This document shows, piece after piece, positions 10,701 to 25,700 of a stretch of DNA of 64,000 nucleotides. A program made the position numbers and the translations under genes. The notes below the pieces were generated by a model. That model did no database searches, was not told where the DNA came from, and was given only the letters and a program-made list of their open reading frames with translations. Within the stretch, counting starts at the first letter, position 1. Each line of letters starts with the position of its first letter. This DNA comes from Micrasema longulum (lineage: Eukaryota > Arthropoda > Insecta > Trichoptera > Brachycentridae). The stretch covers positions 178,501-242,500 of the forward strand of contig JAGVSM010001421.1 of NCBI GenBank assembly GCA_022494885.1, in the 5' to 3' direction.

Positions 10701-13700
10701 TACACAGTTATGTCGTCACTTTTTCAGACAACTGTCATTCTAATCATGTTACATTTTAAGGACTATAGTGGTAAATTTCATTCATAATCGCGTGTTGAAT
10801 ACCCACTGACTCGACAGAAATTCCTGCCTCAATACAAGGTTACCCAGTGAGGCAGGTAACTAAAAAAAAAACAATTTTTTGCAAAAAATAATATATTTAT
10901 TGTGTATGCAGATAATTGGTAGAATTCTACATTAAAATTTTGTACGGTATCCAAAATAAAACACTTTTATTGGATTTAATTCTACTTTAAAAAAAAAAAA
11001 TATTTATATGTGACGCGGTTCGTCTTGTTAGGACATAAAAACTTAAAAAAACATTGACAACTGTCGCTTTGATGTGTGTAAGTAAATTAATACAATTACC
11101 GATAAAAATATCACAAGTCATTCTTACTGGTAAAATTGTAACTCTTTATGTTAATGATTAAATAATTTATGAAAGTAATTGCATAAAACAATACATGAAC
11201 TCATTTTGTTTTTAATCGCAAAATTCAAGTCAAAACAAATATATTTTTTGAATTTTTTTTCAAAGATAAAAAAAACATAAGAAAATTAAACTAACAAAAT
11301 GTAACTAACATAGTATACAGAACACCCGAGTTAGAGAAAAATCTAATTTGAATAATAATGTCACTTGTAGAAGTGTAATAACAATGGCGTCTTACCTTCC
11401 TAGAGCTGATTGCCTTTACTGTCTGGTTGAGAGTCTCCTGAGCCTGCTGGGCGCGCTTTCTGTCGATGAAGATCGTACCCCACATCCAACAAGCGAGGCC
11501 AAACGGCCACAGGTAGAACAGGGCGCGTTTGCTTATCACTGAGGCCTCCTTCATCAGAGGCCACAGAATGGCCAACGCTGAAAATAAAAAAGGTTATTTA
11601 TCTGTCTTGGCTGATGATTTATTTAAGATACGCATTTCAAAAATAAACATTTACGTAATTAAAAACGCAAATTTAAAAAACAGATTAGCTTGGTCACAGG
11701 GATTCAAAGGCCTGTGATCACTTTTAAAAATTCAACAATGTTTAAGTATGTCCAAATGCTTGCAGACTGGCTGGATTTCCTCCCTAGGGAGTTGTTCATA
11801 TTTAAATTTATTTCAACAGAGAGGAAAAACATTTTTAAGGAGGGAATATGGAAGTCTGGGGATTTTCAGGGCTTATGACCTGTCATTTCCCCTCTCTGTT
11901 GAAATAAATTCAAATATGAACAACTCCCAAGGGAGGAAATCCAGGCAGTCTGCAAGCATTTGGACATACTCAAACATTGTTGAATTAACTACCTGGTAAA
12001 AGAAGAAGTATAAAAATTGGAAAATTGTTTTCAGGCGTTGCCTAGTAGGTGATTTGGTTTAGCCGGATGAATCTCACCCACACGATAAAGGTTTCAGCTC
12101 TTTTACGTCACAAAAGTCAACAGATGGAAGAGTTGAGGAAATGTGGGTGTTCAAACATGGGCAGAATGATGAATTTTACACAGTGTGTAAAGTGACCACT
12201 TAAACCAGCCAATGACAGGTCATAAGCCCTGTAAATGCCTAGACTTCCATATTCCCTTCTCAAAAATGTTTTCCCTCTCTGTTGAAATAAATTTAAGCTT
12301 TTAAAAATGGTTGAAACCGTCTGTTATTAGTCTAGGCGTATACAGAGCTTATGACCTGTCATTGGCTGGTATCGGATATACAGATCTGGTGGCTACAGTT
12401 TTGTAATAATTTCGGCGAATAGATCTTGTCCAATGAAGAAATCTCTTCCCTCTTTCTCAAATCCAATGAAATGCGTATTATGTACTTCTGGATTACCATC
12501 TTTCAGCACAAAGATGCTAACGCTACCAGATTACTGAGAGCTCCTTCGGGCAGTTTTTCTCGTTCAGCAACGAGCATTTTTTCCGTGTATGTGTGCACCG
12601 CCAAAAAGACTTATGCCCTCAGATGCGGTGAGCGGTATGTGGTGGGCAAGTTATCATTGGCTGGTTTAAGTGGCCGCTTTACACACTGTGTCATGTTCAT
12701 AATTCTGTCTATGTTTAAACATCCCCATTTTCTCAATTCTTCCATCTATTGTTTTACTTAAAATCTCCATCTTAGATCAGGCTGAGCCAAGTTAGATGGA
12801 AACTATCATAAACAGAGAACACTTCCTTTTTTATTTTATATAAATTGGTTTTATATAGATTCCCTGTTATTAAATATGTATACTAATTTTTTGCAATAAA
12901 TTTATAAAATAAAAAAATAAAAATAGATCTAAATAACTTCCCAGGGAGGAAATCTAGGCTGTCTACATACTTAAGGCATTGTTGATAAAAAAAATAGTAC
13001 TTGAAAAATCTTTGGATACCTCCCTTTGGATATTTACAGTCAATAGAATTAACTAACTTTCACATGTGATTCTATTACTAATTTATTCAAATGAATTTAG
13101 TAATCTAATGCCATAGAATTGAAAATAGTTTAGAAGGAGCGGTTAATCATATTTGAATACATCGGACTAATTCCCCCACTTAGACACACTTTGGCTGCGC
13201 GCATATTTGAAGTCTGCGCATAATATTGCCAGATCGCGAAGAATATAACCATAACACAAATGTAAGGTAAAAAAAAAACAATTTGTTAATTTTTATAAAA
13301 TTTTATTGTTCACTCGGAAACATTGATTGACACAACAGAGTAGATAAGTAAAGGGTCATTTAATAAGAGTAATTGAATTAATGAACTTTGAACTTCAAAT
13401 ATAAATCAAATTTTATTTGACATAAAACGGATATTTTTATATCATGTTAAATAATATTTTATGCTTTAAAGATAATGTCGGTCAAATGTCCACTACGGTG
13501 TTGTTTAATCCGATGTTCAATTTTCATTATTTCTCTTATTATATGAGCAAAGTAGGGTAAACAAAATACTACCCAGGCAACACTAACGAAATTTCCATTT
13601 TGTTTCTTCGAGAATCTGACAGATGGAAAAATAATTCGATTTTTAAGTGATTTATTTGCTTTTTAAACATTCGTTTGTTAATTACACATGAAATGTGATT

Positions 13701-16700
13701 GCATCCTGTTTCTTTAAGATCCTAGCAGTATTTCTACACTTTAAAAAGACACAACACGGCATGGTTAAATTCGAATCAGGAGTTGCGTACTGAGAGACGT
13801 CTACAAAGAAACTAATGGGTCAAAACGTAAACCTACTCATTTATGAGTAGTTGAGTCCCCTTCTTTTTGATGTGCGTATGCGGTTTCTGGACTATTCTTA
13901 ATTCTATGTCTATTGCATTAGATAATTTTCGTTCGAATGAATCATCTTTAGCAATAAGTACATAAAATATTATAGTTTAAATTACACATAGCTATAAACA
14001 TAATCAAATGTACAAAAGAATAAAAGCATTACATTAAAATTAATCATCTTTATCATTCCATGTCCGCTCCCTGGGAGCATATGGTGTCCACGAAGAACCT
14101 CCAGGCATCTCTGTCGGCTGCCAGCTCCTGTGCATGTCAAGTCAGGTTCGCTGACGAGCAGTCAGCAGTGGACGTCCAGGACGTCGAGAACCTGATGCCT
14201 TGTAAAGTAGGCGAGCGTGGTTAAGGCTCTCAGGAGGCATCCGCAGTACTTGGCCAAGCCAACCGTATCGCCTCCGCTTGATGACAGCTGTCACCGGAGT
14301 TTGTTACGTCTGTTCTCTTATTATAAGAATGAATAGAAAACAAAAACAGTTTATAAGGTATTAAGCAATAAAACAAAACATGAAAAGGAAATTAAGAAGA
14401 AAAGTTACTGAAGAAGTTATAAATAATTGAATGAGGAACTTCAGTCCTACGGGAAATTGGATACAAAAAAGTTTCTTGAAAATGTACGAAAAAAATTTAT
14501 GAAAAAAAAAAAAGAAAATGAACTACTTTGAACGACGTCACTAGTTTATATGAATCAACATATGATAAGAGAGCTGTGAAAGATATCCGGTTTACTTACC
14601 GTGAACGGACCAATCGTCAGAACTAACAGATAATAAACAGAACCTCTGACGTCACATGCGAAGTAATTTCAGAAATACGAAACTTAAAAAAGATCATAGC
14701 GCTGATAATACGATATATATTTTTTTTAAATTGGCTTAGTTCAATATTCTATTAACATTTTTTTTTTAAATCACTGATCTTCCCGCAATTTTTGGTAACA
14801 AAAGTCTACAAAGTATAAAAAAAAGCGATTTTCTAATGAATGTTGATAAATCGAAAGTGATGGTTTTTGAAAGGGGTGAAAATATAACTAAATGTGAGAT
14901 CAGTGTGAACGGAGATATTTAGAATCAGGTAGAAGAATTAGTGTATTTGGGAAGTATGTTTACTTGGGATAGAAAGACTGAGAAACATATTGAAAGGGGG
15001 GTGAGTGCCGGGAAAAGGGTGAACGGTACACTGAAATCTACTTTGGCAAGCAAATGTTTGTCGCAGGAGGCAAAACCAGCTAACAAGGAGTTTTAGCGCC
15101 AGTTCTAATGTATGGGAGCGAAGTATGGAATTGAAAAAATAGTTATAAAAGTAGATTAAATGCTGTCGAAATGCGATCCTTCAGGCGAATGTGTGGTAAA
15201 ACGATTTATGAAAGGTGCACAAATGTCGAGAACCGCGAACTATGTAAGGCTGAGACAAGCATTATCGACAGAATCAAGAAAGGGGTGCTGCGTTGGTTTG
15301 GACATGTAGAGCGAATGGACAGCGAAAGAACGGCTGAAAGGATCTACGATATGAACGTCGATGGATGCAGAAATCGAGGAAGATCGAGAAATACGTGGCA
15401 CGGTCAAGTCCATCAATACAGGTTAACGTCGTTTTACGCCGGGGTTCTGTTTCGAAAGACACCGGCATAAAATGAACACAAAAATAATGGAAGATATTAG
15501 GTTAGGTTCCGTGTCAAAATTCTAAGAACAATCTAACATGTTTATTTAATACATATCCTATATATATTCATAATAACTTATAAATATGTTTAATAAATAC
15601 AGTTTAAATTATTTTACAAAATAAATAATAAATTTTTGAAAAAAATAATGATTTTTTTCATAATAAATACTAACTCACTAGATCGTCGGTACTAAATTAA
15701 ATACTTTTAAAAAAAATCCAATTTCATTTGATTTGATTGTTTTTGCTTCCTTTCTTACAAAATCATAGCATAAATAACAAATATTTTTTTAATTTAAAAA
15801 ATAATAAAATAAAGTAATACCTTTTTATTTTTTTAAAAAACAAAACCTTAACTAACTCGGAAACAATTTCACACTCACAATAGGCCGCTCGCGTACGTGG
15901 TAATAGAATAAAACAACGTGTAAAAGTGTGTCTGCTATTAGAATCGCGGCGCCTACTGTCAACCGGCGTACTTGTAATCGGCGTCAATCGAACCGGCGCA
16001 AAACGACGTTTACCTGTACTTGAAGACGGACATGTTAGAAGGAATAATCGGCGTGAGCGCATGAGGAGATGAATGAATGAAGAGGAAGCGAGGTCTGTAT
16101 GCAAAGACAGAGCGATGTGGCGTTCTATCTTCTCTGCTCTCTGTTTGGACTTGGAACCTGGAAAATTTCACTGCCTTATCCCTATCGATGTGCAAATATA
16201 CTCACAAACGAGATCTATGGAGCTCTGGTGGTTGAGAAGGACTATGTTTCCTGTCGAGTTGTCGATGTTATGTTCTCCGCGCACTTCCCAGGTCAGTCCT
16301 ATGAGTTTGCCGCACAGAGTGCACAGGTACGCTGGTATTCTGGAATCAACAGAGTTCTCAATTAGTCATTCCTGTTCGATTTATGGAATACATTCCTTAC
16401 ATTTACAGGACAGCGTCCCCAATAACCCACCACGGCGGCGAAGGAGCAGCCCAGCTTGACCCCCGACTGATACACGCCTCTCATCCCTACTCGTTAGTGT
16501 AGTAGTAGATAAACCTTCTAAAAAGTCGCGTGGACGACAAAATGGAGCGGCTCGGTCACTGAATTATCAGAATAATATCTGAAGAATATGCCTACAGAAG
16601 AGCGCAAGACCGTTCCAGATGCAGGAAGACTGTCCACAGATGAGCCATGCCTGGAGTCAGGCGTGATCACCGTCCTCAGACATGCGGCACGGATTGAAGA

Positions 16701-19700
16701 GAGATGTATCATGCGGGGTCCTAACTCCTAACTAAAGAACTAAAACTTGAAAAAAATTGTAGTAAAATGGATACAATATGAGAACATCAGAACAATATCA
16801 TATACAACATTATAAAACGAGACAAGGACGGTCGAGATTAATTAACCAGGGACTAAAATAATATAATAAACTACCAGACAAAACTAAACAAAAAACTTAG
16901 ACAACCTTTGCAAAAGATGTTAAAAATATTATCGTTAACAATAGAATACAAATTTTAAAAAGAAACGTTTTTTTGTTAAATGAATGTAATCTATAAACAA
17001 ATAAATCAATTTTAATTAAACATAAAACACAAACCAATACTTCCCTAAAAAAATGATTTCTAAACGATCGGTACCTATTTTTTTACATAGTAAAATTAGC
17101 TACAAGTTAGCTAATCTTTTCAGTAATTTTTTTTTCAAATTAGTTTGTCGTTAATCGTGGTGATCTGAGATGGGTGTTCATTTAAAAATAACTTTTTAAA
17201 ATAACTTAAAAATAAATTCACCGCACTCCATTAAATTTTGAAATAGGGAATTGCGTAAGTGTGTTGATTCACATGGGGCGGTCGCCTAGTACTGGAATTC
17301 AGAAGTCCGCGCATGCGCAAATTGAGATATTTAGTGTCTTTTTTTTAGTAATTAAAAAATAAAATAAAAAAACATAAAAACACACCTTATTTTTAAAGGG
17401 CAACAAAATATATCGTAGGAAAAATAGTTAAAATCTTTAGTTTGAATCCAGCATAGTGCGTGTTTTTTGAAAGAAGGAAAATATAAAATAAAATATTATC
17501 AGTAAAAAAAGTATTAAACATTTTTAGGTCAATAGATATACATGTCTCTGTGCTAGCCTCGTTTTAAAATGTGATATTTCTAGCACACGATTCCTTCCTA
17601 GACTTGATCTATTTGAATTACTAGTAAATAAATTTTGGTTCATGCATATATATTTTACACATTGAAAACAATATATTTGTCTTATTTCCAAAAGTTGAGC
17701 TTCTTGGAACAATTGGAAAGAGGGAAAAATGCGATTTTAGTGAAGCATTATTTTTAAGATCAATTTTTGAACAGATTCTAATGGTTTGCTATTTATTTAT
17801 TTACGCTTTATTAATTTAGTTCATAACATCTTAAGAACTAATATAAACTTTTAATAATATTACAACATTTTTATCAAAATTTCTCAATAAAAAAAAATTC
17901 AAATTAATTTGAAATATTTCAATTTTTTTATCTATTTATTTCTTCAGGTAACTCATTGTACAGCTTCAATCCCTTGTACAATGAGTTTTGAGATTCTGTT
18001 TTTCTCCTCATAGTTAATATATTTTTTTTATCCCTTGTTTTATATGTATGACATTGTTGTTTAAATTTTATTGTTGCTTTTATTTTGTTCATCACCTTAA
18101 TTATTTTATGCATAAAAATTGCTACAGTATATTTAATTTGCTGCTTTACTGTGAGCAAGCCAATTTCTTTGTGCATTATTTCTACATTAGAATAGATATT
18201 TCTTTTGAGTATAATCCTCATCGCCTTATTTTGAAGAATTTTTAAATATTTAATTTCTCCTTGATAACATAAAAAAAAGAATGGAAGAACAATAATTTAT
18301 GTGGACATATGATTGTTTTATATATAAGAACACTACTTTTTTATATCTATTACATTTCATAATCTTCTTATAAATGATTTTTTTTCTTACATATTGAGAA
18401 TGTGTTTTGAAATTAAAATATTTATCTAAGTAAACCCCGAGATACTTTGTTTCGTTCACAGAATTTATGTTTAAATATTCAATATTAATATTGTATTCCT
18501 GGGGTATAATTTTTTTCCCAATATTTATGTATTTTGTTTTTGAGATATTTAATTTTAATTTATTCACTTTAAACAATTTTGATATATTTCCTAAATCGTA
18601 ATTAATCTTATTTATCACTGTATCATAATTATGTCCTGATATATGGTTGTTAAAAGCTCCCCATCATCCAATTATTCCATAGGAAAGCGATGACTGTACA
18701 AGTGCATAATATACCATTTTAATAGTATTTAGCTGGGCGTAAATACTTAATCGTTTGAACACATAGGTCAAATATCTCAGTTTATTAATAATTACTTCAA
18801 GATGATTGGTCCATTAAGGTTGACAGTCAATAATTACTCCTGGGTATTTTATGCATCTTTCAGACTTCATTTTAAAATTAATATTTCACTTCCACCCTAC
18901 TTGGAAATCGAACCCAGGACCTCAAGAATGGTAAGCGAACACGTAAACCTCTGCACAACGAGGCTGACTTATCTCCACTCGATTTCCTCTGTCATAATTT
19001 TTACCTGAGAGCAGCCATCGAGTCCAAAACACTCGTCCAGGGTTCTGGTTCTATCTCACACACATGACTGTATTCTTCATCCGCCCGGAGACGGAGAGAA
19101 GTTTTATTTTACACATTATTAATCTGCTTGGATACATATTATGTTTACTGTTTACGATTTATGTAACATAAAACAATATTTATTATATTAAATACATATT
19201 TTATGGGTCAATCGTCAATATTTGAGGCCGGTTTATAAAAAAAACATTGATAATATGTTTTGGTAGTGGTCATAGTTCAACGTTTGTTATTGGTTAAAAA
19301 TGACACCTTCATTGGAAAATTACAATGCTCGATGGAAAAAGTGTAAATTGTTTAAATAAGGTATATAAATGCTAAAAACAAACTGCACATACTGTTTTTG
19401 TTAATATAATAATAGTCTATTATATGCAATATACGATGTTAACATTAGAGATGCAAGGCTGTAAAATTACCGCGGTATTTTTAATTACGGGAATTTCACC
19501 AGATTTTGGTAATATACGTTTTTTTCGGTAAGAAACGAATTTGACGTGCTAATTTTAATTTTTCAAAGATATTACAAATACGAGTAGCTTTGTTTTATGA
19601 CACTTTACATGACTGCGAAACCAGGCTTAGATCCATCGGGTGGTTGTCGAGATTTATTTTAAGTATGGGACGTTCAAGGTCATTCGGTATGTACTTTTTT

Positions 19701-22700
19701 TACTTTTTTTTAAAATAAAAAATGTTATTATGTTTTGAAACTTAACATGATCGGTAGACATAAGTAAAACGTCAAGTTTGTGTCCTTGAACGACCACCGC
19801 TCATGCCGGGATTTTGAAAAAATGGTGTTAAAAATCAGTTTTTTGTGTATAATTACGTCCCTGTAGATTTTATAGAAAAAAAAAACAAAAGTCTGAGAAA
19901 ATAAAAATGACTTAAAAATCGTAATATTTTTTTCTTTGGACCAATATTTTCCAAGATACGCGTTTGAACATCAAATACATTTTATCAAAATAGCGGAAAA
20001 GCGGTATTTACACTAACTTTTTACTAATTATTTGATGGTTGACCTACGAAAAGTCATCATCATCATCATCATTTCATGTCCGCTACCTAGTTGAGTTGAG
20101 TTCCGGATTCGATTTCCCGTGAGAATACAATAATTTACGCATTTTTTAAACATTTACCCCAATTTTAAGCCCACTAATAAAATAGTAACTAATAATCGCT
20201 GAATTAGGTAACTGAATTTGAGCAAAAAATAGTTGCAGGTGACAAAAACGTTTCGATATTAAGTGATGTGCTGACATTCCATTTAATAAAATAGAAACTA
20301 TGAAATTATAAAGAGAAATTACATCATTTTAATTCATCAACTTTGAAAATTACCGGGAATCACTTTTTGCTAATACTAACCAATCAACGTATGAATTATA
20401 TACGACCGAAGGATAAGAGAGCAGGGGCGGTTTTAGCTCTAACAGCGCCCTGGGCGGGATTTCTACAGCGCCCCCTATCTTCCACCCCTTTAAACCCATA
20501 CGAAAAAAGGCCATTTATTAAAAAAATACTAATAATTTTTTACTTTTCCAGCCTTTCTCATCAACGAACTCTTTTATTTAAATACTTAAGTTTATGTTTT
20601 CCGCAATTTCGTTTTCGATTGACAATGATGTCAATGTTGTCAATCTAGATTAAAATATTGTCGATCGTAGATAAGTTTTTATCAGTTTAAGTTTAGAAAA
20701 ACTAATTTCCCAACAAGCAACCGTTACAGGTAAAGTGATCAATATTCGCAACGCTATCCATAAATTTAGATGTAGTTCTTGTAAGTTACGGTCTTTGATA
20801 AAATTCAAAACAATGACAGGATTAACCACATTCTGATCAGGCAAAAATTATTTCAGACTTACGAGTTCATCACACAACATACAACATACAACCATCTATA
20901 TCGGATTTAGAATGTACTGTTAATTTCAATTGGAAATTACCACAGAGTTTGAGAAGGTCTGGTTTTTCTGATTTTTTTTTATATTGAACAGAAAAAACCA
21001 AGATTTCGAGTACTTATTTAACTTTTCAAATCTTTCATTGAGTGAAATTCAGGTAGTGTCCAAAAGGCTGTAGAAAAATTCAACTTCAAATTTCTTTTTT
21101 GGAGAAGTTATAGGCTCATCGTGGACCACTATAGCGAGTTTGTCGCTAGATTTAGGAAATTTACGAGTAAGTTGGACTGGCTTGATGAGCGAGAGGATAA
21201 AATGGGGCGCCTGCAGCGACCCTTTATATCTGGCGCCCTGGGCGGTCGCCCAACCGCGCCCTACCCTAACGCCGCTACTGGATAAGAGTATTCATAATAA
21301 TTAACAACCTAACAGGCAACAGTCGGCTATCGTCGCAGGAAGTGTATTGGTTTCTATTTTGGAAGTAGCTCACCATTAATATTAATATACCATCTGAGAA
21401 ACCGATCTCATACAGCTTATTTAATAAGACATCATGGTCGAGAGTATCAAAGACCTTGGTGAAGTCATTATATGAACAGTCTACCTGATGTCCTGCATCC
21501 AGAGCTTCCGTGACGTAGTTCGTGAAAACCATTAGAATGGTCTCAACCGAGCGGCCTTTCCTAAATCCATGTTGTTCATCAATAATCAATGTCTCTACTC
21601 GGGAAGTGATGATTCTACATATGATAGTTTCAAATACCTTCGCTAGTGCAGAAAGAACAGCTACAGGTCTGTAATTTTCTACTGATGACTTAGATCCTTG
21701 ACTTTCGACGTCTTCCATGTTTCTGAGAAGACCTCCGTATTAAAAGAAAGACTTTACAAAAAATAGGGTGGTTTTTTGATCAGTTCCACACAACTTTTTA
21801 GGAAGAATGTCAGAATAAAATCTGGACCGAGAGAATGAGTATAACTTAATGTTTTACTAGTGCCGGCCACGTCTTTCTCATAGATATTTTGAACATCAAT
21901 AAACTGTGCACCGGTCTGTGAACATTGCTTAGCAATATTGACATTCAGAAGCGGAGGTTCATTGCTATAAACTGTTTTAAACTGACCTGCAAACTCCTCG
22001 CCTATGTTTGCACCCCGAACCAATTTTTCACCCCATGTCATGGAGTCAACATTCTCGCCATCCGCCTTTTGTGACCTTATGTAGTCTCAAAAGGTATTCG
22101 AATCTGGAAGAATGCTGCTTTCCATGTTGGAAATGAGCTCCCAGAACGCCAATCGAATACTACGTCTTACGACAGATCTGTAACACCCAAACATCTCGTA
22201 ATCACCGCGACAGCCAGAAGCTTTCCACTTTTTATGATAGAAATGCTTAGTCTGTATGTCTCTAACAATATCCCCAGAAAACAATTTCAAATACCGCCTC
22301 CCACCAGTAGCCTGAAATTTATTATTCTTTTATTAATTAAGGTGATTTATGAAATCAAAAGCATACTACCTTTCAAAACGTTAAGATACATATATACCTC
22401 GCTCATTGAATCCATTATATCTTACGGAGTGCGTGTCTGGGGTCTCACCTTTCAGTCTCATCTGGGTAAAATTTATGATATTCAGGTGAGACTGTTGAGG
22501 GGGATCGTACCGGATAGCATAACCCGTGAGGCGAAACATATGGGCGAAAGTGTATATTTTAAATTCTATAATGTCCTGCCGGTAAAACAACTTCGTGACT
22601 ACAAATTCATTGTAGATCACTTTGTTGATCCGGAATATAAAAAAAGAGTTTCCCACACTCACAACACTAGATTAAAAACTAAGGGCTCCCTGTCTGTTCC

Positions 22701-25700
22701 CCGAATTACAAATCACTTCGGAGAGCGAACATTAAATTGCGTTGTTCCAAGATTGTTCAATAATCTCCCACAAACCATCATCAACATGAAAAATCTTTAA
22801 ATGAAAAAAAAAGAACTGAAGAAATATCTTCTTGATACTTTATAGTGCCTGTTTATAAATAAATCTGTAAAATACAAATAAAATAAATGTAATTTAAACC
22901 TGTCATAAAAAATTTTTTTTTTAATTTTCCCCCTGAAAAGTCTTTAGACTTAGTGGTAACAAATTGTTTTATGTATTTATTAATTATAAAATAAACGCTG
23001 CTCTGCAGCACTGAAACTGAAAATCTATTTCATATATTTTTATCGGTATTCGTAGTATGTGATATTTCCCTATTTACGCTCTGCAGCATTTTAAATTACC
23101 GGCGACGGCAAATTGTATTAAATTTTTAAGTTTTAATAGATGATAGCAAAAAGATCAAAGAACAATGTAAAAATAAACGAATCTCAGAAAGATATCACGG
23201 TATATTTGCAAATTAGATAACAGAATATCTGTATAATTGAATAATATAGAGCTTAAATCTTTTGACACACATAGATACGAGACAGATATAAGACATTATA
23301 AATAACAAAATTGCTGACAATTTTCAATATCGAATTTTATCAAACTTTATCGTAATTAATGAGAATTCTTATTATTGAAGACGGGGGTCAGTACTAAATA
23401 AGCTCCTGACGTCACTGCAACCTATGGAGATCTATTGTGACGGGTCCCCGTAAATTAATTCTCGCCCGAGCCCAGGTCTCCGAAGAGCCGGGCTCTAGAA
23501 TGCAGGGCGAGTGCTTTTTTATTATTATTATTGTGGATAATTTATATGGCGTTATTTTCGTGAAAATCAACTCAAGGGCGCTGTACAATAAATGTCCCAA
23601 CACGTCTTGCAGCTACATAGCGCATAGACGGTTGGGATTTTAGTTCCTAGTTTCCAATTATAGTATAATTATATAACAGAAAGGAGCTAGATTACAGCAC
23701 GTCTTGGAGCTTCAGATCGCATAGACGATATGAAATCTAGCCCCCATTTACATTATTTAAAAATTGAATTTGGGCGTTTACAAATGAGAGCTGGATCACA
23801 ACATATCCTGCAACCACAGAGCGCATAGACTGTTGGAATTCTCGACACTATTTATGAATTTTAAGTTTCAAATAATTTGATAGTATTAACATACACACGG
23901 AAGCTAGTTTAACGAATGTATTGCAGCTACAAAGCGCATTGACGTATGACATTCTAGAAATTTAACAATTATTCTACGTTCAGCTCTCTGGCAACCTCCC
24001 TATTCCTCGGATGAAATGCTGTAGAGGAGATAGAACACTGCAAAACACCGAAATACCACGGAGTCACCCTTGATGGAACGCTAACGTATATGGAGCACTG
24101 CATGCAAACTCAGCAAAAGGTATGCACAAGAAACAATATAATACGTAAACTCACGGGGACCCTATGGGGTGCAACGTCGTGAGTACTTAGAACTTGGGCG
24201 CGAGGCTTGTGTGTACCAGCAGCGGAATTAGAATTCCCGGTGTGGCAAAAATCTGCCAACTCCAAACAGGTGGACATAGCAGTCAACGAAACGGCACGAA
24301 TAGTAGCAGGATGCTTCAAGCCAATACCAACTGATAAACTATACTCAATCATCGGAGTTGCTCCACCTCACATTTAAAGAAGGATAGCCGCAGAAGCAGA
24401 TAGGTACAAACAAATCCATGATCCTAAACAGGTCCCCTAAACCACTACCAAAGGCCTCGCGTCTAAGATCTAGAAACAGTTTTATCAAAGCCACCTCCCC
24501 TATTGAATCCTCACAACAATGGAGAGAGAAATTGTGGCAACCGGATTTTGGAGCGAGATCGTGGATGAATCTACATGAGAGTATCCACATTGTCATGAGT
24601 ATACAAACTGATATCCAGATATAAAAAAATCGATCATAAAATGTATACATTGGCTGGACACGAGGACACTGCAGAATAATTGGCAATAAAAGGCTCGGGA
24701 AGCAATTCTCAAAAAGACAGTTCCCGATTTTGCTGACTTTCCAATAAAGTTTGCCAAGAGGAAAATAGGAAGCAGAATTTTACAACTCTGTAATGATCGG
24801 TATTTAACAAAACCCACAGGAAAGGTAAAAAAAACGTTTTTTCCATCAATTTACCATGATTTTGAATTCAGGAAACTGCAGCATGCAGGATACGAACTTG
24901 CGCAAATCTTGACAGGACATGGCGGATTCATGAGTTACTTGCACAGATCCAAAATATCTGAGATCAACACTTGCCCATGCGATGATGTTTCTGTCCAAGA
25001 TGTCTCCCATCTGTTGAGGCATTGCCCCTTTTTAGTTTACAGAGAATGCAACTGGAGGCGCGATGCAGAAGCCGAAATGAGGATTTACACAATGTTCATG
25101 TAGTAACTTGTCAAGAGAGGTAACATTATACATGATAGATACAATAAAGGCAATAAAAGGTATCAATGATAGCAGGATTCCAAATACCGAACACTCTTCA
25201 AGTGTTTTTATTTATATCCCTACAGAGATGAGGTAGAATTTTTTCAAATTCAGGATTATGGATATTCGAGCGTTTACAGGGCTTATGACCTGTCATTGGC
25301 TGGGTTAAGTGGCCTTTAAGTAGATACTACAACATTCCCCATTCCGCTTATTAGCGAATATCCACACAGGTTCTCTCTTCAAGTACACTCTTCAAGTGGA
25401 TCGGAAGGTCTGTTGACGAATAATAACAATTCGCCTTCTCCCGACGAGTTTTCTGTGGTTTCCTCGTCACTAGAGCAAATGCGGAGAAGCTCCTAAAACA
25501 GGCCACAACCGAAACGTCCCACCCGATCCTTTCATATTATACAAACTAAAAAGTTTCTCGTACATTACAAGCAAGGTAAAAACATAATGCTACTCACATA
25601 TTAAAAATAAAAAAAGTATCCAAGGAGGTGAACATCTACCCTACTCTCTAAAGGTCGCCCCTAGCTCGGGTGGTATTACACGATGTAAAATAATCTCCAA

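Noticed and set aside
15763..16195. Overlapping minus and plus ORFs (113, 61, 128, 88 codons)
   Set aside because: They run across a MITE end, a LINE-D tail and AGPAT exon 3 in wrong frames.
23600..23960. CRISPR-like array
   Set aside because: Repeats are about 45 bp, strongly diverged, with unequal spacing, in a eukaryotic genome.
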